Notes: generated by a model from the letters alone, not told the origin. Shown: positions 7,872-17,456, counted from the stretch's first letter. The stretch is DNA of 64,000 bases from Thermus amyloliquefaciens (GCF_000744885.1 NZ_JQMV01000003.1:1612001-1676000); one strand, 5' to 3'. Numbers and translations are program-made.

Positions 7872-8576
7872 CTAGAGGTTCCACCCCCCCGCCACCTCCA
7901 GGACCTGCCCGGTGAGGTAGGGCTCCCGCACGAAAAAGAGCACCGCCCGGGCGATCTCCTCCAGGAGGGCCAGCCGGGCCATGGGGATCTCCTGGAGGGG
8001 CTTGGATATGGAGTTCTCCGCCACCCCCGGGGCCACCACGTTGGCGGTGATCCCTGCCCCCGCGAAGCGCTTGGCGATGGCCTTGGTGTAGAGGATCACC
8101 CCCGTCTTGGCGATGGCGTAGGGGGTGATGTGGGGCCGGGCCAGGAGGTTCCCCGCCCCGGCATAGCCCAGGTTCACGATGCGCCCGTACCCTTGGGCCA
8201 CCATGAGGGGAAGCACCTTCTGGGTGAGGAGGAAGGTGCTGGTGAGGTTGGAGTCCAGGATCCAGCGCCACTCCTCCAAGGAGACCTCCTCTATGGGCTT
8301 GTAGAGGTAGTCCCCCACGTTGTTCACCAAAACGCCAACCCCCCCCAGGTGGTAGCCCACCTCCTCCACCAAGGAGGCCACCTCCTCCTCCCGGGTGAGG
8401 TCGGCCCGCACCTTGATGGCCTTCACCCCAAGGGCCTCGGCCTCCTGGCGGGTGGCCTCCGCCAGCCCTTCGGAGGTGCGGTAGTGCACCGCCACATGGA
8501 AGCCCTCCCTGGCCAGGGCCAGGAGGATGGCCCGGCCGATGCCCTTGGCGCTCCCCGTAACCAAGGCGGTCCTCAT
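7872..8576 (-). CDS. Short-chain dehydrogenase/reductase with altered catalytic serine
   Basis: A 234-residue Rossmann-fold oxidoreductase. The NAD(P) motif TGSAKGIG (about 7-14), the NNVG motif (about 85-88) and the YxxxK motif in TPYAIAKTG (about 157-165) are present. The usual catalytic Ser 13 residues before the Tyr is replaced by Gly in a YAGAGN stretch. The Thermus annotation tradition calls such proteins FabG-like, but the substrate is unknown; a pteridine reductase-type role is another possibility. Last gene of the aroA operon; its ATG overlaps the NUDIX stop as ATGA. Confidence 0.85.
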   Translation of the reverse strand: MRTALVTGSAKGIGRAILLALAREGFHVAVHYRTSEGLAEATRQEAEALGVKAIKVRADLTREEEVASLVEEVGYHLGGVGVLVNNVGDYLYKPIEEVSLEEWRWILDSNLTSTFLLTQKVLPLMVAQGYGRIVNLGYAGAGNLLARPHITPYAIAKTGVILYTKAIAKRFAGAGITANVVAPGVAENSISKPLQEIPMARLALLEEIARAVLFFVREPYLTGQVLEVAGGWNL

Positions 8577-8992
8577 CCCTCCCCCTTTATCCCCAGGTAG
8601 GCCCTAAGCAGGGCCCGGGTGAAGCTGTTCACCGGATAGGCCAAGGCCTCCTCCGGAGGCAACCAGGCCCACTCCAGAATCTCCTCACCGGGCCGCACCT
8701 CCCCTTCCCCTAGGGCGAAGTAGTTAAAGAGGAGCATGTGGGTGGGCTTGTGAAACTCCGGGCTAAAGATGGCCTCCTGCACCAGGGCGAAGCGCACCTC
8801 CTTGAGGGCAAGCCCCACCTCCTCCCAGAACTCCCGCCTTAAGGCCCCCTCGAGGCTCTCCCCCCATTCCACCTTTCCCCCGGGAACCCCCCATGCGCCC
8901 CGCCACTTATCGGTGCGCACCAGGAGCACCCGGCCCTCTTGCTCCACCAGGGCCCCTACCGTGGGGATGGGATAGCGCGGATGATCCTCCAT
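8573..8992 (-). CDS. NUDIX hydrolase
   Basis: A 139-residue hydrolase of nucleoside diphosphate-linked compounds. The Nudix box GGKVEWGESLEGALRREFWEEVGL runs from about residue 36 to 59 with the catalytic REFWEE core intact. I took the ATG at 8992 because the protein then starts at [16 protein letters not shown], typical for the fold; the longer frame lies inside the phosphatidyltransferase gene. It overlaps that gene by 37 bp. The substrate cannot be read from sequence (oxidised nucleotides or CDP/ADP-linked compounds are usual). Confidence 0.88.
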   Translation of the reverse strand: MEDHPRYPIPTVGALVEQEGRVLLVRTDKWRGAWGVPGGKVEWGESLEGALRREFWEEVGLALKEVRFALVQEAIFSPEFHKPTHMLLFNYFALGEGEVRPGEEILEWAWLPPEEALAYPVNSFTRALLRAYLGIKGEG

Positions 8993-9735
8993 ACGTACCA
9001 AAGGCCAAGATACAGGCCATGGAGGAGGACGAAGGTGAGGTAGGCCCCAGGCTGATGGAAGAGGAGGAAGACCCCCAGGAAGAAGAGCTGGGTGGAAAGC
9101 CCCAGGTTCACCACCCCGGCCACGGCGGCCTCGTCCCAGAAGCGCTGGGGGTCCAGGCGCAGGCGGGCCTGGAGGCGGCGCTCCCAGGCGGTGATCCCCC
9201 AATCCTGAGGCCAGAAGAAGAGGCGGTAGACCCCCCGTAAGAGGCGGAGCAGCGGCCCCTCGGGGTCGCGCCGCTCCGCCCCCAGGGGTAGCCCCCGGGC
9301 CTCCTTATAAAGCCTTTCCAGGTTGAAGTCGTAGGACTGGACCAGGGTAAAGACCAAAAAGGCCAAAAGGGCCAAGCCCCAGGTCCCCGTGCGCGCCCCC
9401 AGGGCCAGGAAAAGGGCAAGGTTCCCCAAGAGGTCCAGCTCCGTGTCCAGGTAGCGGCCCATCTCGGAAACCTCCCCCCGCAGGCGGGCCAGCTGCCCGT
9501 CGGCGTTGTCCAAAACGGTCTTGAGCTGGAGGAGAAGGGCGGCGAAAAGGTCTTGGCCCAGGAGGAGAAGCCCGGCGGCGAGGAGGACCAAACCGGTGTG
9601 GAAGAGGACCAGGTGGTGGGGGCGGATGGGGGTGCGGAAAAGGAGGAGAACCACCAGATGGGCCAAGGGGCGGTAGAGGAGCAGGTTCAGGAACTCCTGG
9701 ACAGGCCGCTCCTTGGCTCCCGGCACCATGGTCAA
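8956..9735 (-). CDS. CDP-alcohol phosphatidyltransferase family membrane protein
   Basis: An integral membrane enzyme of 259 residues that joins a CDP-activated group to an alcohol in phospholipid or phosphodiester synthesis. The family signature D-x2-DG-x2-AR-x8-G-x3-D-x3-D is complete in [12 protein letters not shown] through GRYLDTELD (about 87-110), with several membrane helices around it. The start is TTG (9735), overlapping the cmk stop as TTGA; ATG at 9729 is the alternative. The substrate (inositol, glycerol or serine type) cannot be told. It is the third gene of the aroA-cmk operon. Confidence 0.88.
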   Translation of the reverse strand: MTMVPGAKERPVQEFLNLLLYRPLAHLVVLLLFRTPIRPHHLVLFHTGLVLLAAGLLLLGQDLFAALLLQLKTVLDNADGQLARLRGEVSEMGRYLDTELDLLGNLALFLALGARTGTWGLALLAFLVFTLVQSYDFNLERLYKEARGLPLGAERRDPEGPLLRLLRGVYRLFFWPQDWGITAWERRLQARLRLDPQRFWDEAAVAGVVNLGLSTQLFFLGVFLLFHQPGAYLTFVLLHGLYLGLWYVWRIIRAIPSPR

Positions 9736-10370
9736 TCCTGAAGGTGGGAGAGCACCCGGGCCACCACCTCCTCGAGGGCCATCCCGCTGGTATCGATCAC
9801 GATGGCCTCGGGAGCGGGGGCGCTTTGGGCCCGGTCCAGCTCGTCCCGCCGGATCAGCTCCCGGAGCACCTCCCCGTAATCCTGGGGGCGCTCCAGGGTA
9901 CGCCTTCTGGCCCGCACCTCCGGGCTGGCGGTGAGGTAGAACTTGTGGGGCGCCTCCGGAAAGACCGCCGTCCCCATGTCCCGCCCCTCGGCCACGAAGG
10001 GCGGGGGCACCTCCTTAAGCCGAGCGTTCACCCAAGCGCGCACCCCGGGATGGCGGGCCACCAGGGAAACCACCCGGTCCACCTCCGGCGTGTGGAGGTG
10101 AGGGGTCAGGTCCTCCTGCCCCGAAGCCCCCTCCGCCACCACCCGGTTCCCCTCCGGCTTGGGCAGGAGGCGCACGCGAAAGGTTTCCAAAAGGGCCAAA
10201 AGCCCCTTTTCGTCCCCCGGGTCCACCCCCGCCCGGAGGGCCAAAAGGGCCGCCGCCCGGTAGAGGAGGCCGCTACTGAGGTAGGGCACCCCCAGGGCCA
10301 GGGCCACCCGCCGGGCCACGGAGCTCTTCCCCGAGGCCGAGGGCCCGTCGATGGTCACGATGCCGCGCAT
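9732..10370 (-). CDS. cmk: Cytidylate kinase
   Basis: Phosphorylates CMP and dCMP with ATP. The 212-residue protein starts [20 protein letters not shown] with the P-loop GPSASGKS (about 8-15). The [13 protein letters not shown] segment (about 29-41) is the CMP-contact region, and [13 protein letters not shown] (about 126-138) corresponds to the conserved GRDIGT motif. The ATG at 10370 overlaps the aroA end by 16 bp; a longer upstream frame is discarded. The aroA-cmk pairing is common in bacteria. Confidence 0.95.
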   Translation of the reverse strand: MRGIVTIDGPSASGKSSVARRVALALGVPYLSSGLLYRAAALLALRAGVDPGDEKGLLALLETFRVRLLPKPEGNRVVAEGASGQEDLTPHLHTPEVDRVVSLVARHPGVRAWVNARLKEVPPPFVAEGRDMGTAVFPEAPHKFYLTASPEVRARRRTLERPQDYGEVLRELIRRDELDRAQSAPAPEAIVIDTSGMALEEVVARVLSHLQD

Positions 10371-11644
10371 AGCCCCTTCAGGTCTTGGAAGAAGCCGGGG
10401 TAGGAGATCTCCGCCCACTCCGGCTCCCACACCCTGACCCCCACGGGAAGGCCCGCCACGGCAAAGGCCATGGCGATGCGGTGGTCGTGGAAGGGCTCCA
10501 CCTCCCCTGGGCGCACCCCACCGCCTTCAATGCGGAGCCAGTCCGGCCCCTCCTCCACCGCCACCCCCAGGGCCCGGAGGTTGTGGGCAATGGCCCTCAC
10601 CCGGTCCGACTCCTTCACCCGGAGCTCGGCGAGGCCCGGGATATAGGTCTCCCCTTCCGCCCAAGCGGCCGCGGCGGCCAAGGCGGGCACCTCGTCCACC
10701 ATGAGGGGGATGAGGCCGGGGTCCACGGAAACCCCCTTGAGGGGGCTGTACCGCGCCCGTATCCAGCCCACGGGCTCCCCCTCTTCTCCCTCCAGCACCC
10801 GCCATTCCAAATCCGCCCCCATCCCCTGAAGCACCGTGAGGAGGCCGGTGCGGGTGGGGTTTAGGCCCACGCCCTCCACCACCACCTCGGAGCCCGGGGT
10901 GACCAAAGCCGCCACCAGGAAGAAGGCCGCGGAGGAGAAGTCCCCGGGCACGGTGAGGTCGCGGGCGGGGAAGGGCCCGGTCTTCCAGGTGCGGATGCGG
11001 CCTTCCTCCACGGCCAAGGGCAGGCCGAAGTGGCGGAAAAGCCTTTCCGTGTGGTCCCGGGTGGGCACGGGCTCCACCACCTCCGTGACCCCTTCGGCGA
11101 AAAGCCCGGCCAGGAGAAGGGCGCTTTTCACCTGGGCGCTGGGCACGGGAAGGGTGTAGGCAATCCCCTGCAACCTCCCACCCCGCACCGCCAAGGGAGC
11201 CCTCCTCCCCCCATCCCTTCCGTCTATGACGGCCCCCATGGCCCGGAGGGGCTCCGCCACCCGGCCCATGGGGCGGCGCCTCAGGGAAGCGTCCCCGGTG
11301 AGCACGGCAAAAAGCCCCTCCTGCCCCGCCAGGATGCCCAGGAGGAGGCGCATGAGGGTTCCCGCGTTGCCGCAGTCCAGCACGTCCTCGGGTTCCCTCA
11401 GGCGTAGCCCCTGGCCCCGCACCCGGAAGTGGGGGCCCTCCTCGAGGATCTCCGCCCCCAAGGCCCTCAGAACCCGGGCGGTGGAAAGGGTGTCCCCGGC
11501 CTTGAGGGGATGGTAAAGCCTGCCCTCCCCCTGGCTCAGGGCCAGGAGCATGAGCCCCCGGTGGGTCACGGACTTGTCCCCCGGCACCCGCAAGGCGCCC
11601 CGCAGGGGGCCGCAGGGGGATAGGTCCAGGAAGGTGCGGTCCAT
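10355..11644 (-). CDS. aroA: 3-phosphoshikimate 1-carboxyvinyltransferase (EPSP synthase)
   Basis: Adds enolpyruvyl from PEP to shikimate 3-phosphate, step six of the shikimate pathway. At 429 residues it has [16 protein letters not shown] (about 20-35), [15 protein letters not shown] (about 88-102), [15 protein letters not shown] (about 166-180) and [16 protein letters not shown] (about 343-358), all typical. AAGGAG stands about 10 nt before ATG. It heads an operon of five overlapping genes down to 7872; aroC, aroK and aroB are in a separate cluster at 60.9-63.6 kb. Confidence 0.96.
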   Translation of the reverse strand: MDRTFLDLSPCGPLRGALRVPGDKSVTHRGLMLLALSQGEGRLYHPLKAGDTLSTARVLRALGAEILEEGPHFRVRGQGLRLREPEDVLDCGNAGTLMRLLLGILAGQEGLFAVLTGDASLRRRPMGRVAEPLRAMGAVIDGRDGGRRAPLAVRGGRLQGIAYTLPVPSAQVKSALLLAGLFAEGVTEVVEPVPTRDHTERLFRHFGLPLAVEEGRIRTWKTGPFPARDLTVPGDFSSAAFFLVAALVTPGSEVVVEGVGLNPTRTGLLTVLQGMGADLEWRVLEGEEGEPVGWIRARYSPLKGVSVDPGLIPLMVDEVPALAAAAAWAEGETYIPGLAELRVKESDRVRAIAHNLRALGVAVEEGPDWLRIEGGGVRPGEVEPFHDHRIAMAFAVAGLPVGVRVWEPEWAEISYPGFFQDLKGLCAAS

Positions 11645-11740
11645 GGTCCCTAGTCTCCTTGGCCCTAAAGGCTTTGGTCAAGGGCAATGCCCATATCTTG
11701 CCACGCCCCCATGCCCCGGCCCTTAAAATGGGAGCGAAGC

Positions 11741-14362
11741 ATGGCCCTGGCCTGGCAAAGCCCGGTTTACCTGGAGAGGCGGCGGCTTTTGGACCTCTTG
11801 CCCGAGGCACCGGGCTTCGCGGTGTACCTCGAGGCCCCCGCGGGCTTCGGCAAAAGCGTCCTGGCGGGGCAGCTGGCCAGCCGGCTCCACCTTCGCACCC
11901 TCTGGGCCAGCGCCCTCCTGGGCGAGCCCAAAGAGCTTCTGGCCAAGGCCCTAGGCCTCCCCGAGGGGGTGCCCTGGGGAGCGGTGGTGGAGGCCCTCAA
12001 GGAGGAGCCCAGCCTGGTGGTCCTGGAAGACCTCTCGGGCCAGGAGGATCTTTCCCCCCTCCTGAGAACCCTTCCCGCCCTGGTGGTCCTGGCAAGCCGC
12101 AACCCCCTGCCCTATGTGGAGATCCCCAAGCTCCTGGCCGAGGGCCGGCTGGTGCACCTGAAGGCGGTGGATCTGGCCTTTACCCTCGAGGAGGCCAGGC
12201 TCCTCTTCGCCGGCAGGGAGGGGTATGAGGAGGCCCACCGGGCCACGGGGGGCTGGCCCTTGCCCCTTTTCCTCTCCGCCTTCACGGGAAGCCCCCCCGA
12301 GCCCTGGGCCCTTATCCAGGGGCTTAGGGAGAGCCTCTCCCCGGAGGAGTTCCAAGAGGGTCTCCTGCTGGCCGCCCTGCCCCACCTGCCCCCCTCCCAC
12401 GCCCGCCCGGAAACGGCAAGCCTCTTCCACAAGGGCCTCCTAAGGCTCCTGCCCGAGGGCTACGCCCTTCACCCCCTCCTCAAGGAGATGGCCAAGCGTA
12501 GCCTGCGGCCAGAGGTGCAGGAGGCGGTTCGCCAAAACGCCTCACGCCTCCCCCCCGCCCTCCTGGCGGAGGCCTACTGGGAAGCGGGCCTGGAGGGGGA
12601 ACTCCTGGACCTCCTGGAACGCCCCAGCGACCTCCCCATTCCCGCGGAAAGGCTCTTGGCGTGGCAGGACCTCCTGCGCCGCGGAGGGCCCAGGGCCCAT
12701 CTGCGCCTGGGGGAGGCCCTGGCCCAGTGCGGGAGGAGGGAAGGGATACCCCTTCTGGAAGCGCTGGCGGAATCCCCGGATGAGGACCCCTCCCTGGCCC
12801 TCATCGCCTTAGGGCACCTGGCCTACTACCTCTCCGATGTCCTTTGGGAAAAAGACCTGGCCCGGGCCCGCGTTTACCTGGAAAGGGGTCTGGAACTGGT
12901 CCCAAGGGTGAGGCCGGAGCTGGCCGGCCGCTTCCTGAACGACGCGGCCCGGGTTCCCTTCGCCGAGGGCAAGCCGGAGGAGGCCGCCCATCTCCTGGAG
13001 GAAGCCCTCCGGCACCTACCCCCCGAAAGCCCTTACCGCCTCGCCCCCCTCTTCAACCTCTCCCTGCTGCGCTTCGAGCTTAGGGGAAGCCTCAGGGAAA
13101 GGATCCAGGCCCTAGAGGAGGCCGTAAGGTCCCTGGCGGAGCACATGTCCCAAAACCTCCCTGGCCACCTCAGGGACCTGGGCCGGTACCACCTGCTCCT
13201 GGGGCAAAGGGAAAAGGCCCGCGCCTACCTGGAAAGGGCCATCCAGACCCCCGGCCACCCCCTGGCCTCCCTGGAGGCCAGGATGCTCCTCGCCCACCTG
13301 GAAGGGGATGCCGAAACCCTCGCCCGCCTGGTGGCCCAGGCGGAGCTTTGGGAAGCCCCCTACCTGGTGGAAAGGGGGCGGGCCCTTCTGGCGGAGCTGA
13401 GGCGGGACCCGGGGCTGCTGGAGGGGCTCTTTGGCTTTTTCCCAAGCCTCACCCGGGCCCTCCTGCAAGGGGATCCCGGCCTCCTCCCTCCCTATCCGGA
13501 AGGCCGGGAGGAAAGGCTTCTCTGGCACGCCGCCCGCTACCGCCTCCTGCGGGAAGAGGAGGATCTAGAGGCCCTCCTCGGCCTAACGGACCTCGAGGAG
13601 GGCATCCTCCCCGGCCTCCTTCCCCTGGAAAGCCTCCCCCGCAAGCGGCCCGAGCTTTCCCAAGCCTACCCCCTCCTGGAGGTGCTGCGTCTCGGCTGGA
13701 AGGAGGCCATCGCCCTACGGCACGCCGAGATCCCCCCCTTAAGGGTTTGGGTCCTGGGTCGCTTCCAAGTGGAAACCCCCCTGGGCCCTGTGGAGCTAAG
13801 GGGCAAAGCCCAGGAGGTCTTTGCCCTCCTGCTCCTTGGCCTTCCCCGGGAGGAAGTGGCCTTCGCCCTTTGGCCGGACCTTCCCGAGGGGGCCGCCCTG
13901 AACAACCTCCACGTGTGGCTCGCCCGCCTGCGCAAGCTCCTGGAGCCTTGGGGCGTGCCCACCTACCTAGGAGAGGAGGGCCTGCAACGGGTGGAGGCGG
14001 ACCTCTTGGCCCTGGAGGAAGCCCTTAGGCAGGAGGAGGCGGAGCGGGTCTTGGCCCTTTACCAGGAACCCCTCTTCCCCGGCCTGGACCACCCCCTCCT
14101 GGACCGCAAGCGGGAAGAGGTCTTCCACCGGGTGCGGGCCCTTTTCCTGAAGCGGCAGGAGCCCCACCTCCTGGAACGCCTCCTGGAGCTAGACCCCCTG
14201 GACGAGGAGGCCCTCCTGCCCCTGGTGGAGCGTTGCCTGGCCCGGGGCCAACGGGCGCGGGCGGAAAGGTTTCTGGAAGCCTACCGGAAGCGGCTTAGGG
14301 AGGAGCTGGGGGAAAGCCCTTCCCCAGAGGTGGAAGCCCTCCTCAGGCGCCTTCGGGGCTAG
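11741..14362 (+). CDS. Large SARP/MalT-like regulator: P-loop ATPase with C-terminal BTAD domain
   Basis: An 873-residue protein. The start at 11741 has GGAGCGAAG before ATG; a longer in-frame start at 11687 lacks support. The N-terminus resembles MalT-type STAND ATPases, with P-loop LEAPAGFGKSVLAG (about 31-44) and Walker B-like VVLEDLSG (about 100). A long TPR-like helical middle follows (about 280-650). The C-terminal 220 residues look like a SARP DNA-binding winged helix plus BTAD: LRVWVLGRFQVETPLG, LWPDLPEGAALNNLHVWLARLRKLL and EELGESPSPEVEALL. Presumably an ATP- and ligand-gated transcription activator; target unknown. Divergent from aroA. Confidence 0.82.
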   Translation: MALAWQSPVYLERRRLLDLLPEAPGFAVYLEAPAGFGKSVLAGQLASRLHLRTLWASALLGEPKELLAKALGLPEGVPWGAVVEALKEEPSLVVLEDLSGQEDLSPLLRTLPALVVLASRNPLPYVEIPKLLAEGRLVHLKAVDLAFTLEEARLLFAGREGYEEAHRATGGWPLPLFLSAFTGSPPEPWALIQGLRESLSPEEFQEGLLLAALPHLPPSHARPETASLFHKGLLRLLPEGYALHPLLKEMAKRSLRPEVQEAVRQNASRLPPALLAEAYWEAGLEGELLDLLERPSDLPIPAERLLAWQDLLRRGGPRAHLRLGEALAQCGRREGIPLLEALAESPDEDPSLALIALGHLAYYLSDVLWEKDLARARVYLERGLELVPRVRPELAGRFLNDAARVPFAEGKPEEAAHLLEEALRHLPPESPYRLAPLFNLSLLRFELRGSLRERIQALEEAVRSLAEHMSQNLPGHLRDLGRYHLLLGQREKARAYLERAIQTPGHPLASLEARMLLAHLEGDAETLARLVAQAELWEAPYLVERGRALLAELRRDPGLLEGLFGFFPSLTRALLQGDPGLLPPYPEGREERLLWHAARYRLLREEEDLEALLGLTDLEEGILPGLLPLESLPRKRPELSQAYPLLEVLRLGWKEAIALRHAEIPPLRVWVLGRFQVETPLGPVELRGKAQEVFALLLLGLPREEVAFALWPDLPEGAALNNLHVWLARLRKLLEPWGVPTYLGEEGLQRVEADLLALEEALRQEEAERVLALYQEPLFPGLDHPLLDRKREEVFHRVRALFLKRQEPHLLERLLELDPLDEEALLPLVERCLARGQRARAERFLEAYRKRLREELGESPSPEVEALLRRLRG

Positions 14363-15104
14363 CCCCTAGAAGAAGCCCTTCCCCTTCCAACCGGACCTCC
14401 TCCCCCGGCTCCAGGAGGAAGGTGGCAGGGGGGGTAAGCCCTTCCCCCGAAAGCCGGGCCTCCCCCTCCAGGAGGGTGAGAAGGAGGGGAGCCGGGGCCC
14501 GAAGCCTTAGCCGCCCCTGGAGGGGGAAGCGGTAAAGGGCGAAGTAGGGGGTGCGGAGGAGGCGCTCCCCTCCCATCACGGGCTCAGGGGTCCAGGCGGG
14601 CAGGGGGGTGGGTTCGAAAAGGGCCACCGCCAGCGCCTTCTCCAGGTGGAGCTCCCGGGGGCGTCCGTAGTCGTAGAGGCGGTAGGTGAGGTCCGAGGGG
14701 GTCTGCACCTCATAGACCCGGGTCCCCGGCCCCAGGGCGTGCACCACCCCCGCAGGGAGGTAGACCACCTGGCCCGGGACCACCCGCATGCGGTTGAGGA
14801 CCGCATCCAGGGTGCCCTCCTCCGCCCTCCTTCGCACCTCCTCCCGGCTCACCCGCCGGGCGAAGCCGTAAACGATCTCCCCCGGGGAAAGGACGTACCA
14901 AGCCTCGTACTTCCCGGGCTTCCCCTCCACCCTTTGGGCGTAGGGGTGGGGAGGGTGGACCTGCACGGAAAGCCAATCGGCCGGGTCCAGGAGCTTCACC
15001 AAAAGGGGGGCCTCGGCCAGCCACACCTCCCCCACCCCGGGACCGAAGCCCAGGGCGCTCCCCCCCCAGACCCTGGCCACCGGCTTAGGCTCTAGCCGCC
15101 GCAT
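14343..15104 (-). CDS. Class I mannose-6-phosphate isomerase-like protein
   Basis: A cupin metalloenzyme of 253 residues expected to interconvert fructose 6-phosphate and mannose 6-phosphate. Zinc ligands appear in SVQVHPPHPYAQ, GKYEAWYVL and VVHALGPGTRVYEVQ, and the closing segment PSDLTYRLYDYGR is typical of the small ManA type. I chose ATG 15104 (MRRLEPKPVARVWGG); 15116 is possible. It is divergent from the SIS-domain isomerase gene, an apt partner, and its 3' end overlaps the convergent regulator gene by 20 bp. Confidence 0.88.
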   Translation of the reverse strand: MRRLEPKPVARVWGGSALGFGPGVGEVWLAEAPLLVKLLDPADWLSVQVHPPHPYAQRVEGKPGKYEAWYVLSPGEIVYGFARRVSREEVRRRAEEGTLDAVLNRMRVVPGQVVYLPAGVVHALGPGTRVYEVQTPSDLTYRLYDYGRPRELHLEKALAVALFEPTPLPAWTPEPVMGGERLLRTPYFALYRFPLQGRLRLRAPAPLLLTLLEGEARLSGEGLTPPATFLLEPGEEVRLEGEGLLLGASPEGA

Positions 15105-15123
15105 GGGGGTTAGCATAAGGGGT

Positions 15124-15993
15124 ATGCGCGACCTGGACCGCGAGGAAACCTACCTGGCCGACCGCCGGGGCCTGGCCCTGGAACTAAGGGACCTGGTGGG
15201 CTCAGGGCCGGTGCCCACGGAGGCCTACCCCGGGCCCTACGCCGCCTTGGGTTACGGGGAGGGCTGGTTCGCAGCCCAGCTCTCGGGCCTCCCCGACTGG
15301 ACGGAGGAGGGCACCCTCTTCGTGCTGGAGGGGGGCTACGACCTGGGGGAGGCGGCCGCCTTGGCCCTGGTGGCGGAGACGGAGCGGGTGCGGGTGGTGC
15401 GGCTGGGCTTCCGTGAAGGCGCCGCCTACCTGCCCCCAAGCCCCCTTGCCCCCTACCGCTACCTGCGCTTCCTCCTCCTGGCCACGGGGCAGGAGGAGGC
15501 CCTGAAGGAGGTGGACGAGGCCCTTCTCCAGGAAAGGCGGCGCCTCACGCCGGAGGTGCCCCTCGAGGAAAACCTGGCCAAGCTCCTGGCCTACACCCTC
15601 CTGGAAAGGCTTCCCCTCCTCTACGCCCCCTTCTTCCGCCCCTTGGAGGAGGCGGGGCAGAACCTCTTCGCCCGCATCGGGAAAAGCCTCTCCCTCACCC
15701 CGCCCCATAGCGCCCTGGAGTTCTTCCTCACCGGCATGGAGGCCCGGCACGAGCAGGGCGACCCCCTGGCCGCCCTCCTCCTGGGGGAAGGGGAGGCGGT
15801 AAGGCTGGCCAAGGAGATCCTGGAGTCCCGGGTGGACGCGGTGGCCGAGGTGCCCGCCCCTCCTGGAAGCCGCCTGGCCCAGGCGGTGGCCCTCTGGTAC
15901 CGCCTGGCCTGGACCGCCTACTACCTGGCCCTCCTCTACGGGGTGGACCCCTCCGACCCCGAGGTGCTGGAGCGCCTCAGGGAGGCCACCTAA
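15124..15993 (+). CDS. SIS-domain phosphoglucose/phosphomannose isomerase-like protein
   Basis: A 289-residue protein matching in size and character the T. thermophilus glucose-6-phosphate isomerase-like structural genomics protein of about 290 residues. The first half contains a degenerate SIS fold (GYGEGWFAAQLSGL, TLFVLEGGYDL). The second half has the PGI/PMI-type helix (LLYAPFFRPLEEAGQNLFARIGK) and helical bundle. Some usual catalytic positions cannot be confirmed by eye. Divergence from the ManA-like gene suggests a shared role in mannose/glucose phosphate interconversion. Start taken at ATG 15124; 15103 is the alternative. Confidence 0.75.
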   Translation: MRDLDREETYLADRRGLALELRDLVGSGPVPTEAYPGPYAALGYGEGWFAAQLSGLPDWTEEGTLFVLEGGYDLGEAAALALVAETERVRVVRLGFREGAAYLPPSPLAPYRYLRFLLLATGQEEALKEVDEALLQERRRLTPEVPLEENLAKLLAYTLLERLPLLYAPFFRPLEEAGQNLFARIGKSLSLTPPHSALEFFLTGMEARHEQGDPLAALLLGEGEAVRLAKEILESRVDAVAEVPAPPGSRLAQAVALWYRLAWTAYYLALLYGVDPSDPEVLERLREAT

Positions 15994-16084
15994 ATACCCC
16001 GTTGTGGCTTGCGCCAAAACGGATGGTTGCCCTGCCTTTTCCCCTTGCGGTGAGGCGCGCTGGCCCCTAGGGAGGTAAGACCCG

Positions 16085-16765
16085 ATGGAGTTTCCCCCCT
16101 TTCCCAAACCGGAAAACCTCGAGGCGGCCCTCGCCCTGCAACGGGCCTTGGCCCAGAAGGTGGTCCTCGAGGGAAGCCTGGAAGGGGTAAGGCGCATCGC
16201 TGCCCTGGACGCCTCCCATAAAAAGGGAAAGCCCCTGGTGGCGGTGGCCCTCCTTTACCACCTAAAGAAGGGCCCCCTGGCCGTGGGGCTAGGGGTGGTG
16301 CCCGAGGAGGCCCTCTTCCCTTACATCCCCGGCTTCCTCTCCTTCCGGGAGGCCCCTGCGTATCTCCAGGCCTTAAGCGCCCTTCCCGAGCCCCCCGAGG
16401 CCCTTCTGGTGGACGGCCAAGGCATCGCCCATCCCCGGGGCCTGGGCATCGCCAGCCACCTGGGGGTGCACCTGGACCTCCCCAGCATCGGCGTGGCCAA
16501 GCACCTCCTCTATGGCCGCCTCGAGGCCCCCTTGCCCCAGGAACAGGGGAGTGCGGTAAGGATCCTCTCCCCGGAAGGCCGCCCCCTGGGCTACGCCTAC
16601 CGTAGCCGCCAGGGGGTAAAGCCCCTTTACATCTCCCCCGGGCACCGGGTAGGCCTGGAGGAAGCCTTGGCCTTCGTGAAGGGCCTTCCCACCCGCTTCC
16701 GCCTGCCGGAGCCCCTGCGCCTGGCCCACCTCGAGGCGGGCCGGGCCCTCCTCAGGACCCCCTGA
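16085..16765 (+). CDS. nfi: Endonuclease V
   Basis: Cuts DNA one phosphodiester 3' of deoxyinosine and other deaminated bases, a repair need that grows with temperature. The 226 residues contain the catalytic aspartate in AALDASHKKGKP (about 41-52), the PYIPGFLSFREAP motif with its Glu (about 80-92) and DGQGIAHPRGLGIASHLG (about 111-128). All three acidic positions are present. GGAGGTAAG precedes ATG. It stands alone between the isomerase gene and plsC. Confidence 0.95.
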   Translation: MEFPPFPKPENLEAALALQRALAQKVVLEGSLEGVRRIAALDASHKKGKPLVAVALLYHLKKGPLAVGLGVVPEEALFPYIPGFLSFREAPAYLQALSALPEPPEALLVDGQGIAHPRGLGIASHLGVHLDLPSIGVAKHLLYGRLEAPLPQEQGSAVRILSPEGRPLGYAYRSRQGVKPLYISPGHRVGLEEALAFVKGLPTRFRLPEPLRLAHLEAGRALLRTP

Positions 16766-16792
16766 ACCGCCTAGACCCGTAAACTGGACCCC

Positions 16793-17428
16793 GTGGAGGC
16801 ACACCGGCCAAACCCCGTCTACCGGGCCGCCTGGTACCTGGCCCGGTTTCTCCTGCACCTCCTCTTCGGCTACCGGGTGGAAGGGGCGGAGAACGTACCC
16901 CGGGAGGGCCCCGTGATCCTGGCCAGCAACCACCTCTCCATCCTGGACCCCATCGCCATCGGGGCCGGGGTAAAACGCCCCGTGAGCTTCCTGGCCCGGG
17001 CGGACGTATTCCGCCTACCCCTCCTCTCCTGGCTCCTGCCCCGGCTCTACGCCATCCCCGTGGAGCGGGGCCAAAGCGACCTTTCCGCCATCAAAGGGGC
17101 CATACGCGCCCTGGAGCGGGGCATGGCCTTCGGCATCTTCCCGGAAGGAACCCGAAGCCGCACGGGTAAACTCCAGCCCTTCAAGACCGGGGTGGCGGCC
17201 ATCGCCCTGCGCACCGGAAGCCCCGTGGTGCCCGTGGCGGTGGTGGGCACCGACCAGGCCTGGCCCGTGGGGCGAAAGTTCTTCCGGTGGCGCAGGCCCA
17301 TCCGGGTGATCTACGGCAAACCCATACTGGTTCCGAGGCCGCCCCGCTTTACCCACCAGGAGCTGGAAACCCTGACCCGGGAAATAGAGGCCCGGGTACG
17401 GGAACTCCTGCCACCCCAGTACCGCTAG
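16793..17428 (+). CDS. plsC: 1-acyl-sn-glycerol-3-phosphate acyltransferase
   Basis: Acylates lysophosphatidate to phosphatidate at the membrane. The 211-residue protein has motif I SNHLSILDP (HX4D, about 44-52), motif III FPEGTRSRTGKL (about 117-128) and motif IV-like PVVPVAVVGT (about 143-152). An N-terminal hydrophobic stretch (AWYLARFLLHLLFGY) anchors it. The start is GTG; TAAACT ends 7 nt upstream and no SD fits, so the mRNA is probably leaderless. Confidence 0.93.
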   Translation: MEAHRPNPVYRAAWYLARFLLHLLFGYRVEGAENVPREGPVILASNHLSILDPIAIGAGVKRPVSFLARADVFRLPLLSWLLPRLYAIPVERGQSDLSAIKGAIRALERGMAFGIFPEGTRSRTGKLQPFKTGVAAIALRTGSPVVPVAVVGTDQAWPVGRKFFRWRRPIRVIYGKPILVPRPPRFTHQELETLTREIEARVRELLPPQYR

Positions 17429-17456
17429 AGCCAATGCTTCCGTTATCACACATTGC

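Noticed and set aside
7791-8600. 269-residue plus-strand ORF opposite the SDR gene
   Set aside because: The minus strand holds a full SDR with cofactor motif and ATGA coupling to NUDIX; the plus frame is its mirror.
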